Of a stretch of 64,000 bases of DNA, positions 32,478-41,514 are shown piece after piece. The position numbers were made by a program, and so were the translations under genes. The notes beneath the pieces were generated by a model that was given only the letters and a program-made list of their open reading frames with translations, was not told where the DNA came from and did not search any database. Numbering within the stretch: position 1 is the stretch's first letter; every line of letters begins with the position of its first letter. The stretch is taken from positions 186,001 to 250,000 of the forward strand of contig JAEUQA010000067.1 of NCBI GenBank assembly GCA_016789845.1, written 5' to 3'. Source of the stretch: Chromatiales bacterium (GTDB taxonomy: Bacteria; Pseudomonadota; Gammaproteobacteria; Steroidobacterales; GCA-2729495).

Positions 32478-33467
32478 CTACCAGGCGTAGGCCTCCGGCG
32501 CAGGCCCTCCAGGCCCCGGGAAGAGGGCGTCAACCCGCGCCAGGAAATCGCCAGCAAGAGTGATCTCGAGCGCCCGTAGTGATGCATCGAGCTGCTCCGC
32601 CGTGCGCGGCCCGATGATCGGGGCCGTCACGCCCGGCTGATGCAGGAGCCAGGCCAGTGCGACGTCCGCCGGATGCTCGCCGAGCTCGGCGCAAAGATCT
32701 TCCCAGCGCTGGATGGTCGCGCGGTTCTCCTCGAGGCCCCGGGTGGTCATCGGACCGGCGCTCCGGCCTTCCCGGGCCTTGCGGAGCACCCCGCCGAGCA
32801 GGCCACCGGACAGCGGCGACCAGGGAATCAGCCCGATGCCATAGGCGCGGGCTGCTGGCAGGACTTCCAGTTCGACGGTCCGGCGCCGCAGGTTGTACAG
32901 GGACTGCTCCGATACCAGGCCCAGCATCCCGTGGCGCTGCGCCGACTCCTGGGCCTGCACGAGGTGCCAGCCGGCGAAGTTCGATGACCCGAAGTAGGTC
33001 ACTTTCCCCTGCTGGCGGAGCACCGAGAACGCCTCCCAGATCTCGTCGAAGGGCGTGTCCCGGTCGACGTGGTGCATCTGGTAGATGTCGATGTGATCGG
33101 TCTGCAACCTCCGGAGGGAGGCGTCGCAGGCCGCGCGGATGTTCAGGGCAGACAGGCGTGTCGTGTTGGGCCAGTTGTCCGTGCGCCCAAAGCCCTTCAT
33201 CGAGCTGTAGAGCTTGGTCGCAAGCACGGTGCGCTCTCGCCGTTCACCGCCCTCTGCGAACCACCGGCCCAGGATTTCCTCGGTGATGCCCGGGCCGGCG
33301 GTCCCTCCGTACATGTTGGCCGTGTCCACGAGGTTGATGCCGTGCCCGAGGGCGCGGTCGAGGATTCCGCGGGCGTCCGCCTCGGGGGTGTACTGGCCAA
33401 AGTTCATGGTGCCGAGCACCAGCCGGGACACCGTCAGGCCGCTTCGGCCAAGCCTTGTGTATTGCAT
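32478..33467 (-). CDS. Aldo/keto reductase
   Basis: NADPH-linked oxidoreductase with a TIM-barrel fold, 329 residues. Visible are LVLGTMNFG, the catalytic tetrad pieces DTANMYGG (Asp, Tyr), LATKLYS (Lys) and YQMHHVD (His), and the cofactor segment near the C-terminus (PIIGPRTAEQLD). It resembles the YajO/Tas-like group; the substrate cannot be told. The ATG at MQYTRLGRSGL has AGGAG upstream. It is encoded opposite to its neighbours and lies after the Smr gene in the same direction, 16 bases away. Confidence 0.9.
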   Translation of the reverse strand: MQYTRLGRSGLTVSRLVLGTMNFGQYTPEADARGILDRALGHGINLVDTANMYGGTAGPGITEEILGRWFAEGGERRERTVLATKLYSSMKGFGRTDNWPNTTRLSALNIRAACDASLRRLQTDHIDIYQMHHVDRDTPFDEIWEAFSVLRQQGKVTYFGSSNFAGWHLVQAQESAQRHGMLGLVSEQSLYNLRRRTVELEVLPAARAYGIGLIPWSPLSGGLLGGVLRKAREGRSAGPMTTRGLEENRATIQRWEDLCAELGEHPADVALAWLLHQPGVTAPIIGPRTAEQLDASLRALEITLAGDFLARVDALFPGPGGPAPEAYAW

Positions 33468-33483
33468 CTGTTCTCCTGCCTTG

Positions 33484-34032
33484 TCAGCGCGCGAGCAGCA
33501 CGTATAACGCCCCGGTGCCCCCATCCCGTGCGGGCGCCGTCGTGAAGGCGAGGACCTGGTCCCATTGGGGCAGCCACTTGTTCAGCTTCACCTTGAGCAC
33601 GGGTCCGCCGGGGCCGGAGCGCAGGCCCTTGCCGTGCACGATGCGCACGCAGCGGTGGCCATGCAGGAGGACGTCGCGCATGAACTCCCGGAGCATCAGT
33701 CGCGCCTCGTTGGCGGTGAGGCCATGGAGGTCCAGCTCGTCCTGGATCGAGTACCTGCCCCGGCGGAGATCCTTCAGGACCTTGAGGGGGACGTGCGCGC
33801 GACGAAAGCTGAGTTCCTCGCCATTCTCGAGGCCGACCTCCGCCGGGCCGGACGCGAGGGACTCGTCCAGCACCGCCTGATCATCCGCGCGGGCAAAACG
33901 TGCCCGGGGCGGCGGCGGCGGCTTGCGGAGGGGCACCCGGCGCCGGGCCCTGACCGGCTGCACGGGGCCGACCAGCGCACCGAATGGTGTCGCGTCGTCG
34001 GTCGCCGGCGGCTTGCCAGCCTTGCGGGTCAC
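33484..34032 (-). CDS. Smr/MutS2-C domain protein (SmrB-like endonuclease family)
   Basis: The 182-residue product has a basic, proline-rich N-terminus (VPLRKPPPPPRARF) and a C-terminal Smr domain. Hallmarks are ELDLHGLTANEARLMLREFM and VRIVHGKGLRS. In E. coli, SmrB with the same layout (183 residues) cleaves mRNA at collided ribosomes; that activity here is inference by family. I chose GTG because GGAGG precedes it at good spacing; an upstream ATG at 34077 would overlap the divergent promoter zone. Confidence 0.88.
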   Translation of the reverse strand: MTRKAGKPPATDDATPFGALVGPVQPVRARRRVPLRKPPPPPRARFARADDQAVLDESLASGPAEVGLENGEELSFRRAHVPLKVLKDLRRGRYSIQDELDLHGLTANEARLMLREFMRDVLLHGHRCVRIVHGKGLRSGPGGPVLKVKLNKWLPQWDQVLAFTTAPARDGGTGALYVLLAR

Positions 34033-34065
34033 CGGGCCTCCTTCGCTCTCGCACGCCTGCTCGCT

Positions 34066-34077
34066 ATGCTTTAGCAT
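34066..34077. repeat. Palindrome between divergent smr and surE
   Basis: ATGCT-TT-AGCAT is a perfect 12-base palindromic block in the 79-base divergent gap. It may be part of overlapping -10 boxes or an operator. Confidence 0.3.
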
Positions 34078-34111
34078 TCTAGGGCTTCACTGTCCCGGCT
34101 GCTGGATAACA

Positions 34112-34852
34112 ATGCGTCTCCTCCTGTCCAACGACGACGGCTATCAGGCGGATGGCCTGGCCACGCTCGCGCTCAGCCTGGCCGACCTGGCGGAGATCAC
34201 CGTCGTCGCACCGGACCGGAACCAGAGCGGCGCCAGCCACTCGCTCACCCTCGAGTCACCGCTGCGGGTTGGCAAGACCCGGGAGGGGATCCTCTATGTC
34301 AACGGCACGCCCACCGACTGCGTGCACCTGGCCATCACGGGCCTGCTCGAACACGAGCCGGACATGGTGATCGCCGGGATCAATCACGGCGCGAACCTGG
34401 GCGATGACGTGCTGTACTCCGGGACCGTCGCGGCGGCCGTCGAGGGCCGTTTTCTCGGCCTGCCCGCCGTCGCCGTGTCGCTCACGGGCGAGCACCGGTA
34501 CTTCGACACGGCAGGCCAGGCGATCCGGACCCTGTTCCAGACGCTGGTGGAGACGGCGCTGCCGCCGGACACCATCCTGAACGTGAACGTGCCCGACATC
34601 CCCTTCGGCGAGCTCCGGGGCTTCAAGGCCACCCGGCTCGGCTACCGGCACCGCTCGGAGCCGGTCGTGGAGTCCCGGGACCCCAAGGGCCGGCGGATCT
34701 ACTGGGTTGGCGCCGCCGGCAAGGGCCAGGACGCCGGCCCCGGCACGGACTTTCACGCCGTCGAGCACGGTTACGTGTCGGTGACGCCGCTGAAGCTCGA
34801 CCTGACCGATCAGCACCGGCTCGAGCTGATCGCGGAGTGGCTCCCCCGGTGA
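34112..34852 (+). CDS. surE: 5'/3'-nucleotidase SurE
   Basis: Metal-dependent nucleoside 5'(3')-monophosphatase linked to stationary-phase survival. The metal site is LLLSNDDGYQADG (Asn, Asp, Asp) with the NQSGASHS Ser and GINHGANLG Asn. It has 246 residues (E. coli 253). surE-pcm-nlpD is the canonical stationary-phase block, although truD upstream and rpoS downstream are missing. Confidence 0.96.
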   Translation: MRLLLSNDDGYQADGLATLALSLADLAEITVVAPDRNQSGASHSLTLESPLRVGKTREGILYVNGTPTDCVHLAITGLLEHEPDMVIAGINHGANLGDDVLYSGTVAAAVEGRFLGLPAVAVSLTGEHRYFDTAGQAIRTLFQTLVETALPPDTILNVNVPDIPFGELRGFKATRLGYRHRSEPVVESRDPKGRRIYWVGAAGKGQDAGPGTDFHAVEHGYVSVTPLKLDLTDQHRLELIAEWLPR

Positions 34853-34876
34853 GCGGCGACCGATGAGCGGCCGGCA

Positions 34877-35551
34877 ATGACCGGGGAGAAGCGGGCGATC
34901 CGCGGCATCGGCATGACGTCGGCGCGCACCAGGGAGCGGCTCGTGCAGCGGCTTGGCGAGACCGGGATCAGCAATCACGCCGTGCTGGAACGCATCCGCA
35001 GCGTCCCGCGGCACCTGTTCGTGGACGAGGCGCTTGCCAGCCGGGCCTACGAGGACAGCGCCCTGCCCATCGGCCAGGGCCAGACCATTTCCCAGCCCTG
35101 GGTGGTGGCCCTCATGACCCAGGCCCTCATTGCGGGAGCCGATCTGCCCCTGAAGAAGGTTCTGGAGGTAGGCACCGGCTGCGGTTACCAGACGGCCGTC
35201 CTCTCGCCCTTCGTGCGGCAGGTGTTCACGATCGAGCGCATCAGCGGCCTGCAGCAGGCCGCCAGGACCCGGTTGAACGAGCTGGGTTTCGACAACGTCC
35301 GTTACCGCCACGGCGACGGGTTCAAGGGCTGGCCCGGACAGGCGCCGTTCGACGGCATCATCGTTGCCGCAGCGCCCCCCGAGGTGCCGGGCGCGCTCCT
35401 GGAACAACTCAATGAGGGTGGCCGGCTCATCATTCCGGTGGGCCCGTCGGGACAGCAGGACCTCGTGCGTTACACGCGCCGGGGCGACCAGTACCTGCGC
35501 GAGCAGTTGTCCCGGGTGTCCTTCGTGCCGCTCGTCGAGGGGACGGGCTGA
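34877..35551 (+). CDS. pcm: Protein-L-isoaspartate O-methyltransferase
   Basis: SAM-dependent repair enzyme that methylates L-isoaspartyl residues in aged proteins. Motifs are [20 protein letters not shown], the SAM-binding [15 protein letters not shown], and [20 protein letters not shown]. The 224-residue product has about 15 extra N-terminal residues compared with E. coli (208), and a start at the internal [11 protein letters not shown] is possible. It lies between surE and nlpD. Confidence 0.96.
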   Translation: MTGEKRAIRGIGMTSARTRERLVQRLGETGISNHAVLERIRSVPRHLFVDEALASRAYEDSALPIGQGQTISQPWVVALMTQALIAGADLPLKKVLEVGTGCGYQTAVLSPFVRQVFTIERISGLQQAARTRLNELGFDNVRYRHGDGFKGWPGQAPFDGIIVAAAPPEVPGALLEQLNEGGRLIIPVGPSGQQDLVRYTRRGDQYLREQLSRVSFVPLVEGTG

Positions 35552-35561
35552 GCGGCCACCG

Positions 35562-36299
35562 ATGCCTGGCCTGGTCCCCCGGCTGTCACTGCTGCCCGCG
35601 GTCCTCCTGCTCGCGGCCTGTAGCGGTGCGGTGCGCTGGGAGGAGCCGGGCGCCCGCGGGACCGCCCCGGCGTCATCCCGCGCAGGCCAGCCGGATGCGG
35701 CGTCGCGTCCGGAATGGCACACGGTTCGTGCCGGTGAGACCCTGTATTCAATCGCGTCCCGCTATGGCCTGGGGGCCTCCCAGCTCGCGGCGTGGAACGA
35801 GCTCGGTGATGGCACCCTGATTCGCGTCGGCCAGCGACTGCGGCTCTCGCCATCAGGCGGAGCACCGCCCGCCGCCTCCCGCCCGGTGGCCCCGGTGGCC
35901 AGTGAAGCGCCGCCGCGCTGGCAGTGGCCAGTGAACGGACCTGTCCTCGCCCGCTACGGGGAGTCACCGCTCACGGCGTCGGGAATCCAGCTCGGCGGCC
36001 GGTCGGGTGATGCGATCCGGGCCGCCGCCGGGGGCCAGGTGGTCTACGCCGGCAGCGGCCTCACGGGCTACGGCGAGCTGCTGATCATCAAGCACAGTCC
36101 CAGCTGGCTCACCGCGTACGGGTACAACCAGGCGCTCATGGTCCGGGAGGGCGACCGGGTGGAGGCGGGTCAGCCGATCGCCCGGATGGGCGAGGGGCCC
36201 GGCATATCGGGAGCGAGCCGCCGTCCTGCCCTGCATTTCGAGATCCGGCGCAATGGCACGCCGCTGGATCCGCTGACCGAGCTGCCGCGAGTCCCGTAG
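35562..36299 (+). CDS. nlpD: Lipoprotein NlpD, LysM and LytM domains
   Basis: Outer-membrane lipoprotein that activates the amidase AmiC during daughter-cell separation. A lipoprotein signal peptide ends LLLAACSG (lipobox LAAC). A LysM domain spans about 52-96 (HTVRAGETLYSIASRYGL). A C-terminal LytM-like domain ends ALHFEIRRNGTPLDP. The HxH zinc motif reads ALH, so one His is missing, as in non-catalytic E. coli NlpD. The TAG stop lies inside the GTAG head of a REP element. The rpoS gene that normally follows is absent. Confidence 0.94.
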   Translation: MPGLVPRLSLLPAVLLLAACSGAVRWEEPGARGTAPASSRAGQPDAASRPEWHTVRAGETLYSIASRYGLGASQLAAWNELGDGTLIRVGQRLRLSPSGGAPPAASRPVAPVASEAPPRWQWPVNGPVLARYGESPLTASGIQLGGRSGDAIRAAAGGQVVYAGSGLTGYGELLIIKHSPSWLTAYGYNQALMVREGDRVEAGQPIARMGEGPGISGASRRPALHFEIRRNGTPLDPLTELPRVP

Positions 36300-36322
36300 G
36301 AGCGCCTTCAGGCGCGACCGGG
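36296..36322 (+). repeat. GTAG-type REP element at the nlpD stop codon
   Basis: GTAGGAGCGCCTTCAGGCGC followed by GACCGGG. The stem is GCGCCT/AGGCGC with a two-base loop. The bases TAG within GTAG are the nlpD stop. It resembles the short REP palindromes with a 5' GTAG known from Stenotrophomonas and Pseudomonas. Confidence 0.8.
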
Positions 36323-36339
36323 ATTTCCCTCGGGCGCTG

Positions 36340-36402
36340 CGGGAAATGGGGACAGATTTATTTGGCCGGCGGCCGGCCAAATAAATCTGTCCCCATTTCC
36401 CG
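36340..36402. repeat. Perfect 31-bp inverted repeat (63-bp palindrome)
   Basis: Left arm 36340-36370 and right arm 36372-36402 are exact reverse complements around a single central G. The outer half holds the AT-rich motif AATGGGGACAGATTTATTT in both orientations; the centre is GGCCGGC-rich. It lies between the convergent nlpD and Mth938-like genes and is flanked on each side by GTAGGAGC in opposite orientation. The AATGGGGACAGATTT motif is one I associate with REP-type transposase repeats; that link is from memory. The long stem could end transcription from both sides. Confidence 0.85.
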
Positions 36403-36410
36403 GCTCCTAC
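36391..36410 (-). repeat. GTAGGAGC head at the Mth938-like gene stop
   Basis: On the minus strand GTAGGAGCCGGGAAATGGGG begins at 36410 and runs into the large palindrome. Its TAG (36409 to 36407) is the stop codon of the Mth938-like gene. It shares the GTAGGAGC head with the other REPs but continues into the large palindrome, not the usual GCGCCT stem. Confidence 0.65.
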
Positions 36411-36778
36411 GGTTCGAGCAGCAGTGCGGCGACCACGCGGCGATCTTCCGCGGTCAGCACGTTGTAGGTGCGGCAGGCGGCCCGGGTGGCCATCACCTCG
36501 AAGCCCACGCCCCGCGACATGATGGCCGTCATCAGGCGATTGTCCGCGAAGCGATGCCTGGTTCCCGTGCCGAACAGGATCACCTCGGGCTCCAGGTCCA
36601 GTGCGGCGGCGAAGTCCTCGGGCTGGAGCTGGTCGATGGGGCGGGGCGCCCACCCGGTGATGATCCGGTCGGCACTGACGATGATGTGGCCCGTGTAACT
36701 CGTGCCGTTGATGAGGACGGCATCGGCCGTGACCGACTGTATATAATTTCCCGAGCCCTTCTCGGCGTGCAGTTTCAT
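36407..36778 (-). CDS. Mth938-like domain protein (Xcc1710-like, DUF498 family)
   Basis: Small conserved protein of 123 residues and unknown function. Family features are SYTGHIIVSADRIITGWAP and the core EPEVILFGTGTRHRF. MTAIMSRGVGFEVMATRAACRTYNVLTAEDRRVVAALL follows in the usual order. The chosen ATG gives a family-typical length; the frame is open much further upstream only through recJ antisense. It is divergent from recJ, 30 bases away, and convergent with nlpD. Confidence 0.88.
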   Translation of the reverse strand: MKLHAEKGSGNYIQSVTADAVLINGTSYTGHIIVSADRIITGWAPRPIDQLQPEDFAAALDLEPEVILFGTGTRHRFADNRLMTAIMSRGVGFEVMATRAACRTYNVLTAEDRRVVAALLLEP

Positions 36779-36808
36779 GGCAGTTCCCCGCTGGTGACCG
36801 ACGATAGC

Positions 36809-38560
36809 ATGAGGCTTCGCGCTGCCCGGCAGGCCGCGCCTCGGGATATCCGTTGCCGGCCGCCACGTGCGCAGTTGGCTGATGCCCTGCCGGCGGACCT
36901 CCACCCGGTCCTGCGCCGCGTGCTCGCCGCTCGGGAAGTCACGCCGGACCAGCTGCGGCCGGGCCTGGGCCGGCTCCTTCCCGTCGGGGAGCTGCCGGGC
37001 GTCACGGCCGCGGCGGAGCGGCTTGCCGCGGCACGGGCCGGGGGCGAGAGGGTGCTGGTCATCGGCGACTTCGACGCGGATGGTGCGACGGCCACCGCGC
37101 TCGCCATGGCCTGCCTGCGCGCCTTCGGCTTCGCGGATCCCGGGTTCCTGGTTCCCGACCGCTTCACGCTGGGCTACGGCTTGTCGCCGGGCATCGCGGA
37201 GCTGGCCGCGGCCCGCCGGCCAGCCCTGTTGCTGACGGTGGACAACGGCATCACCAGCATCGACGGCATCCGTCGCGCCCGCGAGCTGGGCATGGAGGTG
37301 CTGGTTACCGACCACCACCTCGCCGGCGCCGAACTGCCTGATGCGACCTGCATCGTGAACCCCAACCTGCCCGGCTCCCGCTTCGGAAGTACCGCCCTGT
37401 GCGGCGTGGGCGTGGCCTTCTACCTGATGGCAGCCACGGGCCGGCGGCTGGCCGCGCTCGGCCTCGTCCCGGCCGATGTCGCGCGGGACGCGGTGACGGC
37501 CTGCCTCGACCTGGTGGCGCTCGGCACCGTCGCCGATCTCGTGCCCCTCGACTTCAACAACCGGATACTGGTGGCGGAAGGACTGCGGCGGATCCAGGCC
37601 GGCCGGAGCCGCCCCGGCATCGACGCGCTCTTCCGGGTCGCTGGCCGGGATCCCGTCCGGGCCCGGAGCAGCGACCTGGGCTTTGCCATCGCCCCGCGCC
37701 TGAACGCGGCGGGCCGCCTGACCGACATGACCCTCGGCATCGAGTGCCTGCTGGCGCGGGACCCGGCAACGGCGGAGGGGTGCGCCGCAGAGCTCGATGC
37801 TCTGAACACCGAGCGCCGGGCGCTGCAGGACCGGATGCAGGACGAAGCCGGGGAACTGCTCGCAGACCTGTCCGCGGCTGCCATCGCGTCGGGCGCCGCC
37901 GCCTGTCTGTTCGACGAGCGCTGGCACCCGGGCATCGTCGGCCTCGTGGCGACCCGCATCCGGGAGACCACTGGCGAGCCAGCCATCGCCTTCGCCCGCG
38001 CGACCGAGTCCGGCCTGCTGCGGGGTTCAGCGCGGTCGGTGGAGGGCATTCACGTCCGGGACCTGATCGCCAGCGCCGTGGCCCGGCTGTCCTGGTCCGG
38101 CATCCGCTACGGCGGGCACGCCATGGCTGCGGGATTGACCATCCCGGAGGCCGGCCTGGCGGATTTCCAGCGGGCCTTTGGTGCCGAACTCGACCGCGTG
38201 CGGCAGCCATTGGGCGGGTCCGGCATCCTCTGGACGGACGGTAGCCTGGACCCTGGCGACCTGCAGCTCGGCGTTGCCGAGGCGCTGGCGGCGGCCGGGC
38301 CCTGGGGGCAGGCATTTCCCGAGCCGCTGTTCGACAACCACTTTACGGTCAGGGAGCAGCGGGTGGTGGGCGAGAGGCACCTGAAGCTGCGCGTGCAGCA
38401 CCGGGACGGCGGGCCCGTCGTGGATGCCGTGGCTTTTCGGCGCGCCCCGCTGGCCAGCGCGCGGAACGTGCCGGCGAGGCTCGTCTATCGCCTCGACGTC
38501 AACCACTACCGGGACAACCGCACCGCCCAGCTGGTTGTTGAGCATCTGGAATCCGTCTAG
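36809..38560 (+). CDS. recJ: Single-stranded-DNA-specific exonuclease RecJ
   Basis: 5'-3' exonuclease for RecFOR recombination and mismatch or base-excision repair. The DHH-family motifs are [17 protein letters not shown] (motif I), [16 protein letters not shown] (DHH), [13 protein letters not shown], and the DHHA1 motif [12 protein letters not shown]. The product has 583 residues (E. coli 577). A GTG at 36794 is an alternative start five codons upstream. It precedes prfB-lysS, as in E. coli. Confidence 0.96.
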   Translation: MRLRAARQAAPRDIRCRPPRAQLADALPADLHPVLRRVLAAREVTPDQLRPGLGRLLPVGELPGVTAAAERLAAARAGGERVLVIGDFDADGATATALAMACLRAFGFADPGFLVPDRFTLGYGLSPGIAELAAARRPALLLTVDNGITSIDGIRRARELGMEVLVTDHHLAGAELPDATCIVNPNLPGSRFGSTALCGVGVAFYLMAATGRRLAALGLVPADVARDAVTACLDLVALGTVADLVPLDFNNRILVAEGLRRIQAGRSRPGIDALFRVAGRDPVRARSSDLGFAIAPRLNAAGRLTDMTLGIECLLARDPATAEGCAAELDALNTERRALQDRMQDEAGELLADLSAAAIASGAAACLFDERWHPGIVGLVATRIRETTGEPAIAFARATESGLLRGSARSVEGIHVRDLIASAVARLSWSGIRYGGHAMAAGLTIPEAGLADFQRAFGAELDRVRQPLGGSGILWTDGSLDPGDLQLGVAEALAAAGPWGQAFPEPLFDNHFTVREQRVVGERHLKLRVQHRDGGPVVDAVAFRRAPLASARNVPARLVYRLDVNHYRDNRTAQLVVEHLESV

Positions 38561-38590
38561 CATTCCCGTTTTCCTGCACGATCCCCGCCC

Positions 38591-39686
38591 ATGGAAACCG
38601 CCCAGATCAAGCTCTCCATCCGTGACCTCCGCGAGCGCAGTGGCGCTCTCAGGGGGTATCTTTGACTTCGATGCCAAGACGCGCCGGCTGAGCGAAGTCC
38701 GCGAGGCACTGCAGGACCCCACCGTCTGGAACGATCCCGCCCGCGCGCAGGCCCTGGGCAAGGAGCAGTCGGATCTCGAGGCCGTCGTGGCTCGCATCGA
38801 GAAGATCGACCGTTCCCTCGAGGACTCCGTGGGCCTGCTCGAGCTTGCCGAGGAGGAGAACGACGAGGGCACCGTTGACGAGGTGGTCCGCGACCTCAGC
38901 TCCGTGACGGCCGACGTCGAGCAGCTCGAGTTCGCCCGCATGTTTTCGGGCAAGCACGACGCGGCGAACGCCTTCCTGGACGTCCAGGCGGGTGCAGGTG
39001 GCACCGAGGCCCAGGACTGGGCTGCCATGCTCCTCCGGATGTACCTGAAGTACGCCGAGGCGAATGGCTTCTCGGCCGAGATGATCGAGGCATCCGCCGG
39101 CGAGGTCGCGGGGATCAAGAGCGCGACCATTCACGTGATCGGTCCCTATGCCTACGGCTGGCTGCGCACGGAGACCGGTGTGCACCGCCTGGTGCGCAAG
39201 TCGCCCTTCGATTCCGGCAACCGGCGGCACACGTCCTTCGCCGCCGTGTTCGTCTCCCCTGAGATCGATGACGACATCGAGATCGAGATCGACCCGTCCG
39301 ACCTCCGGACCGACGTGTACCGGGCCAGCGGCGCCGGCGGCCAGCACGTCAACAAGACGGAGTCTGCAGTGCGCATCACGCACGTGCCCACGAACACGGT
39401 TGTGCAGTGCCAGAGCGAGCGCTCCCAGCACAAGAATCGCGCCACCGCCATGAAGATGCTCCGCGCCAAGCTCTACGAACTGGAGGAGCAGAGGCGGCGG
39501 GCGGAAGCCCAGGCTGTCGAGGACACCAAGACCGACGTGGGCTGGGGACAGCAGATCCGCTCCTACGTGCTCGACCAGTCCCGGGTGAAGGACCTCCGCA
39601 CCGGCGTCGAATCGGGCAGTCCCGACAAGATCCTTGATGGCGACCTCCGGAAGTTCATCGAAGCCAGTCTGAAACAGGGCCTCTGA
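38591..39686 (+). CDS. prfB: Peptide chain release factor 2 (programmed +1 frameshift)
   Basis: RF2 ends translation at UGA and UAA. Codons 1-24 run 38591-38662 and are followed by an in-frame TGA at 38663; the ribosome must skip base 38663 and continue at GAC (38664) to make 364 residues (E. coli 365). The joined protein reads [15 protein letters not shown]. Visible are the stop-recognition motif [12 protein letters not shown] and the catalytic GGQ loop [13 protein letters not shown]. The shift is autoregulatory: low RF2 slows UGA reading and favours the shift. It is followed at once by lysS. Confidence 0.97.
38651..38666 (+). promoter_or_regulatory. prfB programmed frameshift site
   Basis: AGGGGGTATCTTTGAC is the complete recoding signal: an internal Shine-Dalgarno-like AGGGGG, the slippery CTT, the UGA stop and a following C. 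It is the same as the classical E. coli site in spacing and sequence. This is not a sequencing error or pseudogene. Confidence 0.96.
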
Positions 39687-39688
39687 CG

Positions 39689-41176
39689 ATGACCCAGGAC
39701 GACAACAAGCTCGTGGCCGAGCGCCGGCGGAAGCTCGCCGAGCTGCGCGCGGCAGGTTTTGCCTTTCCCAACGGCTTCCGGCGCAGCGCGCTCGCGGGGC
39801 AGCTGCACTCGGTCTATGAGGGATACAGCAACGAGTCCCTCGAGGCCGATCCCGTGGAGGTCCTGGTCGGCGGCCGCATGCTGACGAAGAGGGTCATGGG
39901 CAAGGCGAGCTTCGCCACGCTCCAGGACCGCTCCGGGCAGATCCAGGTGTTCCTGCAGAAGGAGATCCTGGGGGACCAGTCCTATGCCCTGTTCAGGAGC
40001 CTCGATCTCGGCGATATCGTCGGCGTGCGCGGCAACGTGTTTCGAACGAAGACTGGCGAGCTCAGCGTCAGGGCCGCCGAGCTCACCTTGCTCACCAAGT
40101 CCCTGCAGCCGTTGCCCGAGAAGTTCCACGGCCTGACCGACCAGGAGGCCCGCTATCGCCAGCGCTACGTGGACCTGATCGTGAACGAGGACACCCGGCG
40201 GGTCTTCGAGACCCGGACGAGGGTGGTGCAGTTCCTCCGCTCCTACCTGAACGCCCTCGACTTCCTGGAGGTCGAGACGCCCATGATGCAGATGATCCCC
40301 GGCGGCGCCGTGGCCCGGCCGTTCATCACGCACCACAACGCCCTGGACCGGGATCTCTACCTGCGCGTGGCGCCCGAACTGTTCCTGAAGCGGCTTGTCG
40401 TCGGCGGCTTCGAGCGGGTCTACGAGCTGAACCGCAATTTCCGCAACGAGGGCATCTCGACCCAGCACAACCCCGAGTTCACCATGCTCGAGCTGTACAT
40501 GGCCTACGCGGACCATCGGGCGCTGATCGACCTGCTGGAGAACCTGCTGCGCAGCCTCGCCGTCCATGTCCATGGCACCACGCGGGTGGAGTACCAGGGC
40601 CGGATATTCGACCTGGCCGAACCGTTCCGTCAGCTGTCGGTGGAGGAGGCCGTCCGCCTGCACAACCTGTCGCTGGACGCCGGCCGGTTGCGGGACGTGG
40701 GCTACCTGCGGGGTGTCTGTGGCACGCTCGGAGTTCCCGTGAAGGAGAGCTTTGGGGCCGGCAAGCTGCTCATCGAGATCTTCGAGAAGACGGCCGAGCA
40801 CCAGCTGGTGGATCCCACCTTCGTGACGGGGTATCCGGCGGAGGTCTCCCCGCTGGCCCGCCGTTCAGATTCGGATCCATTCCTTACTGACCGCTTCGAG
40901 TTCTTCATCAATGGCCGCGAGCTGGCCAATGGCTTCTCAGAGCTGAATGACGCGGAGGACCAGGCGGAGCGCTTTCGCGCCCAGGTCGAGCAGAAGGACT
41001 CCGGGGACCTGGAAGCCATGTTCTACGATGGGGACTACATCACCGCCCTCGAGTACGGCATGCCCCCGACCGCCGGACTCGGCATCGGCGTGGACCGCCT
41101 GGTGATGTTCATTGCCAACCAGGCGTCGATCCGGGACGTGCTCCTGTTCCCCCATCTCCGGGACGCATCACCGTAG
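39689..41176 (+). CDS. lysS: Lysine--tRNA ligase (class II)
   Basis: Charges tRNA-Lys. It has an N-terminal OB fold for the anticodon (about 55-150) and a class II catalytic core. Motif 1 ends [11 protein letters not shown], motif 2 is [18 protein letters not shown], and motif 3 is [11 protein letters not shown]. The product has 495 residues (E. coli 505). It lies two bases after prfB. Its TAG stop is supplied by a REP element. Confidence 0.98.
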   Translation: MTQDDNKLVAERRRKLAELRAAGFAFPNGFRRSALAGQLHSVYEGYSNESLEADPVEVLVGGRMLTKRVMGKASFATLQDRSGQIQVFLQKEILGDQSYALFRSLDLGDIVGVRGNVFRTKTGELSVRAAELTLLTKSLQPLPEKFHGLTDQEARYRQRYVDLIVNEDTRRVFETRTRVVQFLRSYLNALDFLEVETPMMQMIPGGAVARPFITHHNALDRDLYLRVAPELFLKRLVVGGFERVYELNRNFRNEGISTQHNPEFTMLELYMAYADHRALIDLLENLLRSLAVHVHGTTRVEYQGRIFDLAEPFRQLSVEEAVRLHNLSLDAGRLRDVGYLRGVCGTLGVPVKESFGAGKLLIEIFEKTAEHQLVDPTFVTGYPAEVSPLARRSDSDPFLTDRFEFFINGRELANGFSELNDAEDQAERFRAQVEQKDSGDLEAMFYDGDYITALEYGMPPTAGLGIGVDRLVMFIANQASIRDVLLFPHLRDASP

Positions 41177-41198
41177 CAGCGCCTTGAGGCGCGACCTG
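41173..41198 (+). repeat. GTAG-type REP element at the lysS stop codon
   Basis: GTAGCAGCGCCTTGAGGCGC then GACCTG, with the GCGCCT/AGGCGC stem. The TAG in its head is the lysS stop. One base differs from the GTAGGAGC head of the other copies. Confidence 0.75.
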
Positions 41199-41214
41199 AC
41201 CAGGGAGGCCGCCA

Positions 41215-41481
41215 ATGCACGACGAGAAGATCAAGGTGCGCATCACCGAGTCCGACCAGGTCATCGAGGTGGTCGTCCTCAGCAAGCGGCCCGAGCGGAT
41301 CGAGGTAGTCCTTGGTACGGGCATCCACAACGTGCGCTGCGAACTGTTGCCAACGCGGAATGGCAAGGCCTACTCGGGGTCGATCAAGGGCCGGGAGCTC
41401 GTGTACGAGCGCACGCCGGAGCAGGTGAAGGCGGACATCGACCGGCTGAACCCGGCTTTGAAGAAGTCCCGGCCGCACTAG
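41215..41481 (+). CDS. Hypothetical protein, 88 residues
   Basis: I do not recognise this family. The protein begins MHDEKIKVRITESDQVIEVV and is mixed beta/alpha by pattern. It has a central VLGTGIHNVRCELLPTRNGKAYSGSIKGREL segment-like core and a basic, helical end (TPEQVKADIDRLNP...KKSRPH). No signal peptide or membrane segment is present. A good ribosome site (AGGGAGG) precedes the ATG, and codon use looks like its neighbours. It sits between REP elements facing in opposite directions. The alternating VRITESDQVIEVVVL and IEVVLGTG strands suggest a small soluble beta-domain; no function is proposed. Confidence 0.7.
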   Translation: MHDEKIKVRITESDQVIEVVVLSKRPERIEVVLGTGIHNVRCELLPTRNGKAYSGSIKGRELVYERTPEQVKADIDRLNPALKKSRPH

Positions 41482-41485
41482 ACGG

Positions 41486-41508
41486 TTCGCGCCTGAAGGC
41501 GCTCCTAT
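41486..41508 (-). repeat. REP element, degenerate head
   Basis: On the minus strand this reads ATAGGAGCGCCTTCAGGCGC then GAA; GTAG has become ATAG. It starts four bases after the stop of the 88-residue gene and does not supply any stop codon. Confidence 0.7.
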
Positions 41509-41514
41509 AGCGCC

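Noticed and set aside
38591..38665. prfB as a pseudogene with an early stop
   Set aside because: The stop is part of the perfect programmed frameshift signal, and the downstream frame is complete with GGQ and SPF motifs.
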